Shown: piece by piece, positions 23,301 to 31,343 of the stretch
Numbering within the stretch: position 1 is the first letter of the stretch
How the letters are laid out: every line of letters begins with the position of its first letter
NCBI RefSeq assembly: GCF_901709675.1
Contig: NC_051100.1
Coordinates: 12,320,286 to 12,384,285, forward strand
Source of the DNA: Syngnathus acus
Taxonomy: Eukaryota; Chordata; Actinopteri; Syngnathiformes; Syngnathidae
DNA: 64,000 nucleotides
Direction: 5' to 3'
Notes under the pieces: generated by a model
What the model saw: only the letters and a program-made list of their open reading frames with translations
Database searches by the model: none
What the model was told of the DNA's origin: nothing
Translations under genes and position numbers: made by a program

Positions 23301-24950
23301 TGCGCCGCCGCCGTTCACGCCGGCGTCATTCGTGACAAGACGGGAGGAGAGTGCACCTTGCTGAGAGCGCCGCCGCAGAATGTCTTCACCGACTCCATCC
23401 AAAACGAAATCTTCTCCAAACAGTGAGTGGCCCGTTTTCACCGCTCGATCCGATGACGGAAGCCAGCTAACGACCGCTCGAATCTCCGCAGATCCGACCA
23501 AATGGGGGCTTTGGCTTTCACCTTTGCCGACGGAGGTGAGTTTACGGAGTGCTGTCGCGTCAATTTATGATGACACCTCACTTCATCTCATGGGCAGAGA
23601 CGAGATGCCCGGGACCTGACTGGGACCAGTTTGCGGGCTCTTGCTACAAAGCTTTTGACGACAAAAAGACCTGGGCCGACGCTCAACACGCCTGCGGGAG
23701 TGTTGGCACCCAACTCGTGTCGATCGGCTCCCAGGTGGAGCAGGAGTGGCTGAGAACGACCTTGTACTTTGGTGCGCAGACCGAGCCATGCTCTCTGACG
23801 CCGCTTCCAGAGATCTGACGTCCCGCCTGTCCTCTGCAGACGCTGGCGACACGTGGACCGGACTCAACGACCTGGCCGTTCCCGGCATGTTTGTGTGGTC
23901 GGACCACAAGCCTGTGACTTTGACCTTCTGGGGCGCCGGGGAGCCCAACAACTGGCTCAACGAGGACGAGAAATGCGTGGCGGTGGCCTACCAGGTGCGC
24001 GCAGAAGCGATGAGTATTTGCGCGCACGCCTGCGCGGCCCACTAAACCACAGGCCCCCCTTTGTCTTTTCAGACGGGACGATGGAAGCGAATGTCCTGCG
24101 CGCAGCTCAATCACTTCGTGTGCAAAATCCCCAAAGCGCATTACCCGCTTGCCAGTCAAGCCGAGCCGCAGGTGGAAGCCAAGCAGCAGGTGGAACGGAC
24201 CGATTCCAAACTCTTGTTCTTCATGTCAGCTGGCAGTGTGAGTGCCACGCAAACGCTTTTATTTTTTAGCTGGTCCTTCATCTTGTCACGCATGTGCGTT
24301 GATGGCACTACGATTGCGTGTGCGTGCAGTGCAAGGACCTACAGGTGGAAATGATGGAAGGGCTCCAGGTGGGGAGCACCATCACCATCAGCGGGCAAGG
24401 CAACGAAAAGACAAAGGGGTACGAGGCACACCCAGAGAAGGCCAAAGCCTTCACGAGAGACGAGCGGGAACATCCACGAGGCAGGCCCCCGAGAATGGTG
24501 GCGACAACATTTGTGCTTTAATTGCAGCTTCCAAGCCAACCTTCTCTACGGCGATGGCAAAATGGCCCTCCAGGTCGAGCTGGACGTCTTGACCAAAACC
24601 ATCTCGCTGACCTCCAAACTGGCCAGCGACCAGGGCGTCAAGCAACAGAACCAGCTGCTCGAGGCCCCCCTGCAACCTGGAGTCAATTTTGAGGTTACGT
24701 TCGCGCGCACACTCGCCAGCGCCATGCTGCGAGCCACCTAATTGCTGCTGTCCTTCAGATCGTCATCCAGTGCGACGAGCGTGGCTTCCACGTGCTCGCC
24801 GCGGACCACTGGCTATACTACGCCTACCACCACGAGCACGACCTGCCACGCGTCACGCTGCTGAAACTGCACGGGGACGTGTCGCTCAAGTCCATCAACC
24901 TGGCAGGGGAGGCGCTGACAAGTACAAGAGTACAAGACCAAGCAGTGTAG
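17364..24950 (+). CDS. Mosaic lectin: 4 CTLD + SUEL + F5/8C + LCCL + galectin-like, 27 exons
   Basis: Exons inferred from domain homology and GT-AG sites: 17364-17454, 18420-18619, 18691-18794, 19617-19738, 19800-19859, 19939-20094, 20191-20267, 20602-20719, 20896-21066, 21449-21568, 21638-21748, 21824-21859, 21918-22052, 22125-22268, 22401-22535, 22602-22756, 22840-22963, 23030-23087, 23158-23224, 23289-23422, 23492-23535, 23598-23771, 23840-23994, 24073-24237, 24330-24418, 24528-24693, 24759-24950. They sum to 3303 nt, exactly 1100 codons plus stop, with all phases compatible. The start is chosen at the ATG opening a signal peptide (SIAALVAFALTLGA core, residues 1-29); the frame is open upstream, so an earlier ATG is not excluded. 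No transmembrane segment is visible: the product is probably secreted and binds glycans or matrix. I do not recognise a named orthologue. Confidence 0.85.
17741..18060 (+). pseudogene. hAT transposase fragment (TTF-type zinc finger) in intron 1
   Basis: An open frame contains FSKLDFQSKQETISKGRPTP, TRSFQKDWYSKKDWLCGC and AAKNRLYCFPC, the N-terminal TTF-type zinc-finger region of hAT transposases related to ZMYM1-like proteins. Nothing downstream continues the transposase. Its location inside intron 1 makes accidental exonisation possible, but no evidence of that is visible. Confidence 0.7.
18780..18865 (+). repeat. 39-bp tandem duplication of a splice donor
   Basis: The segment cgcaaggtaaca...catcgtggag..gcctag occurs twice in tandem (from 18790 and from 18829). 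Each copy carries a consensus aag|gtaaca donor. Use of the second would insert 39 nt, which preserves frame but reads through a TAA. Confidence 0.8.
18862..19560. other. Large intron 3 with a degenerate repeat
   Basis: The start (gggtgaccagatcccaattc) and later pieces (gcgggacgtgtgaaacgtaa) resemble a dispersed fish repeat with gtgaccagat starts; a similar opening is at 44642. No coding content. Confidence 0.4.
19939..20719 (+). other. CTLD2 module (exons 6-8, residues ~193-309)
   Basis: Preceded by a 20-residue Cys-containing linker exon (19800-19859). Landmarks: CDPGDFLRGHFCYRF, TWQGAEDDCVLWGGHLASVH, HVGLKKN, then CGRVSRTG and CNSLIVFTCQK. It is a recognisable CTLD with all four core cysteines but without EPN/QPD or WND motifs. 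Both flanking introns are phase 1. Confidence 0.85.
20896..21748 (+). other. CTLD3 module (exons 9-11, residues ~310-443)
   Basis: Landmarks: DFCYLMRGSGRKTWKEARDD, CKLYGADLLAITD, SLWLDAKA (WIGL equivalent), WADGSPFSYVHWSAG, then GDCLSFL, YWKFDMCENKRGYICKR. The calcium motif position reads FSYVHW rather than EPN. It is followed by a 12-residue Ala/Pro linker exon (21824-21859). Confidence 0.88.
21918..22268 (+). other. SUEL/rhamnose-binding lectin module (exons 13-14, ~456-548)
   Basis: The domain shows the SUEL pattern: an early Cys, CPEGKAIRIQSAFYGRRSGD (the family's YGR motif), VCP, then CSLEGAF, and a closing DRCPNISKYLQMIYTC (counterpart of the DPCxGTYKYLxVxYxC motif). This fold binds L-rhamnose or D-galactose in fish egg lectins. 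The two exons are bounded by phase-1 introns. Confidence 0.85.
22401..22963 (+). other. F5/8 type C (discoidin) module (exons 15-17, ~549-686)
   Basis: It opens with a cysteine (ECYQSLG), has SCWKPSAN, SWIEVNFGETKQVTALAIQ (the conserved W-[LI]-x-V-[DN]-[LF]-G block), a YRSKLKMHHSVDG strand, MAQYMRIYP, and closes with IRFDVLGCEL, the family's terminal Gly-Cys-Glu. Discoidin domains bind glycans or phospholipids. Confidence 0.88.
23030..23535 (+). other. LCCL module (exons 18-21, ~687-787)
   Basis: Diagnostic blocks are VLCPPGCAKLENQVYGTSVY and SHICAAAVHAGVIRDKTGGE, matching the LCCL signature (CP..C, VYGT.VY, S.IC.AA.HAGV), with a closing ALAFTFADG. LCCL domains occur in secreted matrix and pathogen-related proteins such as cochlin. 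Confidence 0.9.
23598..24237 (+). other. CTLD4 module with EPN motif (exons 22-24, ~788-952)
   Basis: The best conserved CTLD: GSCYKAFDDKKTWADAQHAC, TWTGLNDLAVPGMFVWSD, FWGAGEPNNWLNEDEKCVA and MSCAQLNHFVCKIP. EPN is the mannose-type calcium-site-2 motif, but the later WND position reads WKR, so binding may be altered. A ~30-residue tail rich in Gln/Glu links to the galectin module through a phase-0 intron. Confidence 0.9.
24330..24950 (+). other. Galectin-like C-terminal module (exons 25-27, ~953-1100)
   Basis: Galectin beta-strand blocks are seen in order: GLQVGSTITISGQGN, FQANLLYGDGKMALQVELDV, APLQPGVNFEIVIQCDERGF, HVLAADHWLYYAYHHEHDLP, LLKLHGDVSLKSINL. The canonical HxNPR and WGxExR sugar-contact residues are not visible: the equivalent stretch reads DVLTKTISLTSKLASDQGVK. 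It may be a galectin-fold domain without classical beta-galactoside binding. Ends at TAG 24948-24950. Confidence 0.85.
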
Positions 24951-25194
24951 CGCAGTGCCGAAGAAGTTAACATTGGTAAGAGATCCATCAAAGTTTGCCA
25001 CCTCAAAAGCAGTTACTGAGGGTGGAGAAAGCTGGCGAGGAGAAGAAGAAAAAAAAATAGAAAGAAAAAAAAAGTTGCTCAGGTTAAATACAGAGTGTGT
25101 CCAGTGAGATGTCAAAAAAGCCTTTCAAGAAAATTTGAAATGTTCTGCCAAGATAACATAGCGCCGTATTTCTTTTGTGCACCCTGTCAGTTCA

Positions 25195-25690
25195 GCACTC
25201 AATTGTACAGTTTTGAAGTTTGCCTCGTGTCCATTGAAATGTAAAAAAGCCCTCAAAAAGTCTGGAAAGTCCAAGAAAACAAAGCGCCACTTATTTTGTG
25301 TCAGATCAGTGTTGATGACTTTTGCTCTTTTGTTGGTGGTGATGTTGCACTCAATTATACAGTGTCGTGTTTTGAAGTTTGCCTCGTGTCCACTGAAGTG
25401 TGGAAAAAAAAAAAACTCAAAAAGTAGAAAATCCAAGAAAACAAAGCGCCATTTATTTTGCGTCAGATCAGTGTTGATGACTTTTGCTCTTTTGTTGGTG
25501 GTGACGTTGCACTCAATTGTACAGTGTCGTGTTTTGAAGTTTGCCTCGTGTCCATTGAAATGTAGAAAAAAACAAACTAAAAAGTCTGGAAAATCCAAGA
25601 AAACAAAGCGCCATTATTTTGTGTCGATAAGTTTTGCTCTTCTGTTGCTGGTGATGTTGCACTAGTTGTACAGTGTCTTGTCTCGAAGTA
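25195..25690 (+). repeat. Three-copy ~160-bp tandem repeat in the lectin 3' UTR
   Basis: The phrase gaagtttgcctcgtgtcc recurs near 25215, 25374 and 25536 (spacings 159 and about 162 bp), with a decayed fourth start near 25685. Each unit also carries aagaaaacaaagcgccatta. Spacings are multiples of three, so a frame stays open across all copies (25177-25665), repeating FASCPLKC and a Leu/Val-rich stretch. It is probably non-coding 3' UTR. Confidence 0.9.
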
Positions 25691-25798
25691 ACGCCGTCGA
25701 GGTTTGGTTTGAGGATTTTCAACCTAACCCTTTTGAACATGATGTAACTTTCAGTGTTTCCAATCATGTACTCCAAAGTTGTGCTTGTCAACATGTTC

Positions 25799-25804
25799 AA
25801 TAAA
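25799..25804 (+). terminator. Polyadenylation signal of the lectin gene
   Basis: AATAAA about 850 bp after the stop codon, just before the hAT insertion at 25880. It gives a plausible 3' end near 25820. Confidence 0.6.
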
Positions 25805-25879
25805 TTTGCAAAGACAAATCTTAGCATCTTTCTATGGCAAAGCGCTGCGAGAGCCAAGATGACAAGTCTGCATCTATAG

Positions 25880-25921
25880 CAGTGGTCCCCAACCACCGGG
25901 CCGCGGAGCCGCACAGGAAAA

Positions 25922-25971
<50 letters not shown>

Positions 25972-26735
25972 GCATTGACGATCAATTCATTCAGGTTAAG
26001 ACGCTCGTCCCGGTCACGTGACATGTTTCCCCAGTCGAGCCCGCAAAGCTAGCAAAAATGAGTATAATATAAAAAATTTGGCGAATCTCTCCCAATTACA
26101 TCTGTCGGTGCATCTGAAAAATAAGGACTCTTGACACAGGGCGCTCGTCTCGGTCACGTGACATGTCACCACAGTCAAGCCCGCGAGGCAAGCAAAAATG
26201 AGCAAGAAACAGAAGTTTGGAAAGCTTCTTCGGAAAGGGAAAAACGTCCAATGAGGACACTGAAGAAGAAGAGGCTACGACTTCTAAGAAAAGGAAAACT
26301 GCATTTAAAAGAACATTTGTGGAGTCCTACTTAAAATATGGATTTATCGCCACAGGTGACTCTGACGCATATGTGGCGAAAGGCTAGCTAACGAGGCAAT
26401 GAAGCATTCAAACCTGCTTCGGCACATGGAGACCAAGCATCCTGCATTTAAAGACAAACCTTAACCACTTCGAGTGTCATTGTCTCCGATTACGCCTAGA
26501 TGGGAACGGCTCATTTCTGAGAAAAGAGCTCGGTGCTCCCACTAATTCAACGTTTTATTTTTATGTGGTTTATATTTGTTTTTATGCCAGTCGTATCATT
26601 TTATTTCATCCTATTTATATATATAAATATTTAAATAATAAATATATAAATATATTTATTTATATAAAGGCCGGTCCGCGAAAATATTTCTGACACGTAA
26701 CCGGTCCGTGGTGCAAAAAAGGTTGGGGACCACTG
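25880..26735. mobile_element. Non-autonomous hAT, TIR cagtggtccccaacc
   Basis: Termini are cagtggtccccaaccaccgg and ggttggggaccactg, with atctatag duplicated at 25872-25879 and 26736-26743. It contains poly-A and TA microsatellites (25919-25970), an internal ~140-bp duplication (caagcccgcgaggcaagcaa type, near 26030 and 26175), and a broken MSKKQKFGKLL-like frame related to ZBED-type hAT transposases. Length 856 bp. Confidence 0.93.
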
Positions 26736-26843
26736 ATCTATAGTACATGGTAAAAAATAAACCCCAGGGTTTATTGAAGGGAAAGGGTGGTAGAGGGGAA
26801 CAACAGCGAGGCCCATATAACGATATATAAATTATATATCAAA

Positions 26844-28310
26844 TACCGTCTTTTTCCATGTATAATGCGCAAAATTTAACTAATTTATTTTCCTAAAATC
26901 TGGGGTGCGCATTATACATGGGTACAACAATTTTTGAAGAAAATCTCCCTTGAAATAAAACTTGAAATCACCTTTCTTCTTGTTTGTTGTCAATCGCGCA
27001 TCGCATTCAGCCATCCTGCCCAACACACTTAGTCAGTAAAATTAATAACTGACGACACATCGTTTAATCCGATGGTGCAATCATTGATGGTGTGTTATTG
27101 TCAAATATTGTTTGTTTTTTAATCTCCATCGCAGACCGGATATCATACGGAGGCCGCCATGACAGTATGCGCAGAACGGATGCGCAAGACACGTCAGCTA
27201 TATAAAGAGCGAGAGTTCAGTTCTCTACCTATGTTTGTTGTCAATCGCGCATCGCATTCAGCCATCCTGCCCAACACACTTAGTCAGTAATATTCATAAT
27301 TGACGACACATCGTTTGATGCGATGGTGCAATCCTTGATGGTGTGTTATTGTCAAATATTGTTTGTTTTTTAATCTCCATCGCAAACCGGATATCATACG
27401 GAGGCCGCCATTACAGATGCGCAGAACGGATGCGCAAGACACGTCAGCTATATACTAAAGAGCGAGAGTTCAGTTCTAAACCTAAATGCGTATTACAGGT
27501 AATATTTTATTTCACAACACTTTGCCTTGTTCCTTTCGTCTCTGCTGCTCACTTCAAACACGCTCCATACGAACACAATGCTCTCGTATCAGACGCTTGC
27601 TCGATCACCTGCTCGTTTGCTGTCACAATGTACCCTACACAAATCCGAAACATTTGTTGCGGCTCCGAGTCACGACGAGGGGCAAGTTTTGGTTTCCAAG
27701 GGTGTTTTTATTCCTCTTCAACTTCTCTCCCATACAGAGCCACCTTTTTCACATGTCCGCACGTCACTTTCCTCTCTTTTCATTTTAACCTAACTGATCG
27801 CGGCCCCTTTCTGGGCAGTCGGAGAAATCAACGCCAACAAAAAAAATACATCCAGCCTAGTTAAGAAATCATCAGAAAGATCACCATGACAATTGTGAAC
27901 ACACAGAAAGATAATAAATAACTGGAACATCACTCAAATATTGGTGATCCCGTTGAGAGTCTCACATATTTCTTCGCTATCGAGTTTGCTAGTGCATGCG
28001 CAGTGATACTGACCGGCAGAATAACATCCGGTTGTTCCCAAAGATGATCTTTTTTCTGATCCCGTTGAGAGTCTCACATATTTCTTCGCTATCGAGTTTG
28101 CTAGTGCATGCGCAGTGATACTGACCGGCAGAATAACATCCGGTTGTTCCCAAAGATGATCTTTTTTCTGAAATAATTTTACGTTTACGGACTTAAGTAG
28201 GAGTCAAAATTTGGGTGCGTATTATACATGGGTACAGGCTTTTTTCCAGCATCGACATGCCATTTTTAGTATTATACATGGGGGCGTATTATACATGGAA
28301 ACTTACGGTA
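26844..28310. mobile_element. MITE family A, long copy with internal tandem duplications
   Basis: TA-bounded, opening ccgtctttttccatgtataa and closing ttatacatggaaacttacgg. A ~255-bp unit (ttgtcaatcgcgcatcgcat...) is duplicated at about 26985-27238 and 27239-27490. A 111-bp unit (gatcccgttgagagtctcac...) is duplicated at 27948-28058 and 28059-28169. The middle (27490-27860) is shared with 43565-43965. Open stretches inside carry no recognisable domain. Confidence 0.85.
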
Positions 28311-28344
28311 ACTATTATATAAGCAGTATTATTGTGTATTTTTA

Positions 28345-28700
28345 TTTAGGTCTCATGCAATGTATATTTCATTTCTAAGCTTAGAGGTGACTAGGTCACA
28401 CGCGCGTGGGATTTTATGGGGCCCGGGCCAGGAAGGCAGACTTCCTGGCACCAGGATACAGGAATCGGCCATTTGGTTAGAATCAACAAGGCAGGCTGGG
28501 GGGTCAGAGGACATTCAGCAGCCCTCGTGTGCGTGCGCCCGAGTAAGGGGGGGGGGGGGCGCGGGGTATAAGATCCAAGGTGGGAGAAGACAGGGGGACT
28601 GCTTTATTTGGCTAGTGAGAGACTCTTCAATTCTGACATCGGTTGAATAAAATCTTTCCCCAATCAGCCGTGTGTCACTCAAGTTTTCCTTCCCTGAGCC
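28345..28700 (+). repeat. Probable solo LTR fragment
   Basis: It contains a TATA-like ggggtataagatcc (28567), a short R-like stretch, AATAAA at 28646-28651, and a downstream tgtgtcactcaagttttcct. This arrangement is typical of a retroviral LTR. No internal sequence flanks it and the ends are not precise. Confidence 0.45.
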
Positions 28701-28744
28701 AGCCACCTATCCACCGTTTGATCTTGGAGACCAGAACATCGAAG

Positions 28745-29465
28745 AGAATTCACCACATTTTCAAACCAACTGTGTCACTGCAAATCATTAAATTCATCGA
28801 TCGTCCTTTATGTAAACACCGCCGCGTGTGCGCCGCGCCGCTGACGTCGGACATCATTTGCAGTTCAAATTAGGGGTGTAAATCGCGGGTTTTGTCACGA
28901 TACGATATCATATCGATACAAAGAACCACGATACGATATTTGCCGATATCTTAAAGCCTGCTGTGATTCATTCACGATACATCACGATATAGTGCTCTAC
29001 GATCGATATAGAACAATATCCTGATTTATAACAATTCATACGCAAAATCAACAAGGTACTGCAAACTCTTTATTTAGGAAATTACAAAGTGCTTCCAAAC
29101 GAATGACTTGAAGCCCAAAGGCGAGCGAATTTCCTCGTCTTCTTGGACACTAGCCATAGCACCAGCCCAGGAGCCGCCTAGTTGTCGGCTCCCCTTTCAC
29201 GTGCCTGCTCTGCTGACAACACAACACGCCGCGCACTGCTCCCGGAAAGAGGAAGCAAGGAACAATGAACTGGATTTCAAAATAAAGTCGCGTCTAATGT
29301 CCGAGGTCAAAAACGGGCGATATAGATCGATGTTTACGTTTAGCATCGATGCCAACAAATCGTAGAGCATTATATCGATTAATCGATATGTATCGATGAA
29401 TCGTTACACCCCTAGTTCAAATTATTCCACAGGCTCATATAACGATATATAGATTACCGTGTCCT
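28745..29465. repeat. Family C repeat unit interrupted by a hAT
   Basis: The unit (ctgtgtcactgcaaatcatt... gtttacataaaggacg in reverse) is the ~190-bp sequence found in tandem at 53698-54060 and singly at 38040-38160 and 57300-57440. It is interrupted at 28871-29414 by a hAT element and resumes at 29415. Confidence 0.75.
28871..29414. mobile_element. Short hAT element with gttcaaat target duplication
   Basis: Termini taggggtgtaaatcg and gaatcgttacacccct plus a final a; gttcaaat flanks both sides (28863-28870, 29415-29422). The ends are dense in cgatacgatat/atcgat motifs. Length 544 bp, with no transposase. Confidence 0.92.
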
Positions 29466-29698
29466 CGCCCGAAACTGTTGATTTCAAGCGACTCCCTGCT
29501 GTCTTACTGCATTTTTCTTGTTTATTTCTCGTATTTGTTTATTCACAACTTTAATTGTTGTTGACAACACAAACAATTTGCATTAGAAACTAACGGACGA
29601 GGTCGATCGGAAATTGGAGTTCGGAGTTGATGAGCTAACTAGCCGCGAAGCTACAACACACTGCTTCACTGCTAAAAACCAACAAGCGCGTCCCAAAC

Positions 29699-30412
29699 AT
29701 GGGTCCGAAGAAGGCATCAACGGCTCCCCTCTTTTCGGTCGAGGAGGGCGAGGATATTAAAAAGGCGTTGGACTTCCTCACTGAAGAAGTCTCGGCTGTC
29801 AGGTTGGAGCAGAAAGCTATCCTCAAGCTGGTCGAGGAGGTCAAAGCTCTCCGCATCCAGAATGCGGAAAATGAAAAGAAAATCACCTTCCTGGAAAGCA
29901 GGGTTGCTGACCTGGAGCAGTATACCAGAATCAACGACGTGATCATCTCTGGAGTCAATACCAAAGCCCGGTCATACGCCCGGGCATTGGCCGCTGGCGA
30001 GGGAGGTGAGCCCGATGAACTGGATGTTAGCTCCACGGAGCAACAGGTGGCTACTTTCCTGCAGTCCAAGGGGATACAGCTGGACTGCGACAACATCGAA
30101 GCTTGCCACCCTCTGCCCAAGAGGAGACCCGGAGACAAACCCGCTGTCATCATGCGGTTTGTCAACAAAAAACACAAGATTGCACTATTAAAACAAGGAA
30201 GAAAGCTGAGAGGAACCGACGTCTACATCAATGAGCACCTGACCAAGCACAACGCTGATATTGCCAAAAAAGCACGCTACCTGAGGAAGCAGAAAAAAAT
30301 TCAACATACCTGGACTACAAACTGTAAAATATTTATCAAGCTCAATGGAACACCGGAGGAAGCAAAAGTGCTGATGGTAAGGAGTATTGAGGAGCTGGAT
30401 AGATACCAATGA
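29699..30412 (+). CDS. LINE ORF1 protein (coiled coil + RNA-binding-like domain)
   Basis: 237 residues starting MGPKKASTAPLFSVEEGEDI. Residues ~20-75 form a heptad-rich coiled coil (ILKLVEEVKALRIQNAENEK). The C-terminal half is basic (GDKPAVIMRFVNKKHKIALL and RKLRGTDVYINEHLTKHNAD), resembling the RRM-like/C-terminal domain of L1-like ORF1 nucleic-acid chaperones. It ends 24 nt before the ORF2 start. Complete, with no internal stop. Function in RNP formation is inferred from family architecture. Confidence 0.85.
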   Translation: MGPKKASTAPLFSVEEGEDIKKALDFLTEEVSAVRLEQKAILKLVEEVKALRIQNAENEKKITFLESRVADLEQYTRINDVIISGVNTKARSYARALAAGEGGEPDELDVSSTEQQVATFLQSKGIQLDCDNIEACHPLPKRRPGDKPAVIMRFVNKKHKIALLKQGRKLRGTDVYINEHLTKHNADIAKKARYLRKQKKIQHTWTTNCKIFIKLNGTPEEAKVLMVRSIEELDRYQ

Positions 30413-30823
30413 TACCAACAAACTCTACTCACAACCATGACACACATCGAAAGAAATCAAGCATCTACACCTGAAGATAACAGTAACATAACTCAGAGGA
30501 TTAGTGAACACGACAAACTGGAACTCCAATCATTTCAATACACTGACCACAGTTCACTGGATATGGAACATGATATAGACCCGGATAACAACTTCTTTAA
30601 CTCAATCAACAATAACTGCAGTTATTATACTGATGAAGAATTTAATAGAATCAATATAGATAGCAAACTGTCTATTATACATATTAACAGTAGGAGTCTG
30701 TATGCCAACTTTACAAACATTAAGGATTATCTTCATCAGTTTACTCGCCCATTCAACATTATTGCAATAACGGAAACATGGATCAACACAGTAAAAGGGG
30801 CGGACTTTGAGCTGGAGGGATAT

Positions 30824-31326
30824 TGTCACGTTCCCACGTCACCTGACTTCCAGCCGAGCCCGACTCATGTAATTGCTAGCACCTGCTACAGCTCGTTAGG
30901 CTCCCCATTTAACCTCTCTGTGTTCTGCCAGTGGTTGTCAGTTCGTCTGATTACCCTGCACGTGATACTGCTGCCTTTTTGTCCCCGGACCAAACTTTGT
31001 AGCCAACTGCTTCCTTGAACTTCGACCACGCTCCAGATCGCCGCCTGTCCTGACTACTTGCTTGACCTTCGACCACGCTCCAGATCGCCGCCTGTCCTGA
31101 CTACTTGCTTGACCTTCGACCACGCTCCAGATCGCCGCCTGTCCTGACTACTTGCTTGACCTTCGACCACGCTCCAGATCGCCGCCTGTCCTGACTACTT
31201 GCTTGACCTTCGACCACGCTCCAGATCGCCGCCTGCCCTGACTACTTGCTCGTTCTACGTCCCCGTTTTCCCTCTCACCATTAAAGGATCGTGCTGCACT
31301 TGGTTCCCTGTCTTTGTTGCCTGACA
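30824..31326 (+). repeat. 5' LTR with five 47-bp tandem repeats
   Basis: 503 bp, TG...CA. A 47-bp unit (ttgaccttcgaccacgctcc...) is repeated five times from about 31016 to 31250. AATTAAA-like ccattaaagga lies downstream, near 31279. Confidence 0.95.
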
Positions 31327-31343
31327 GAACGAACTGACCAGAA

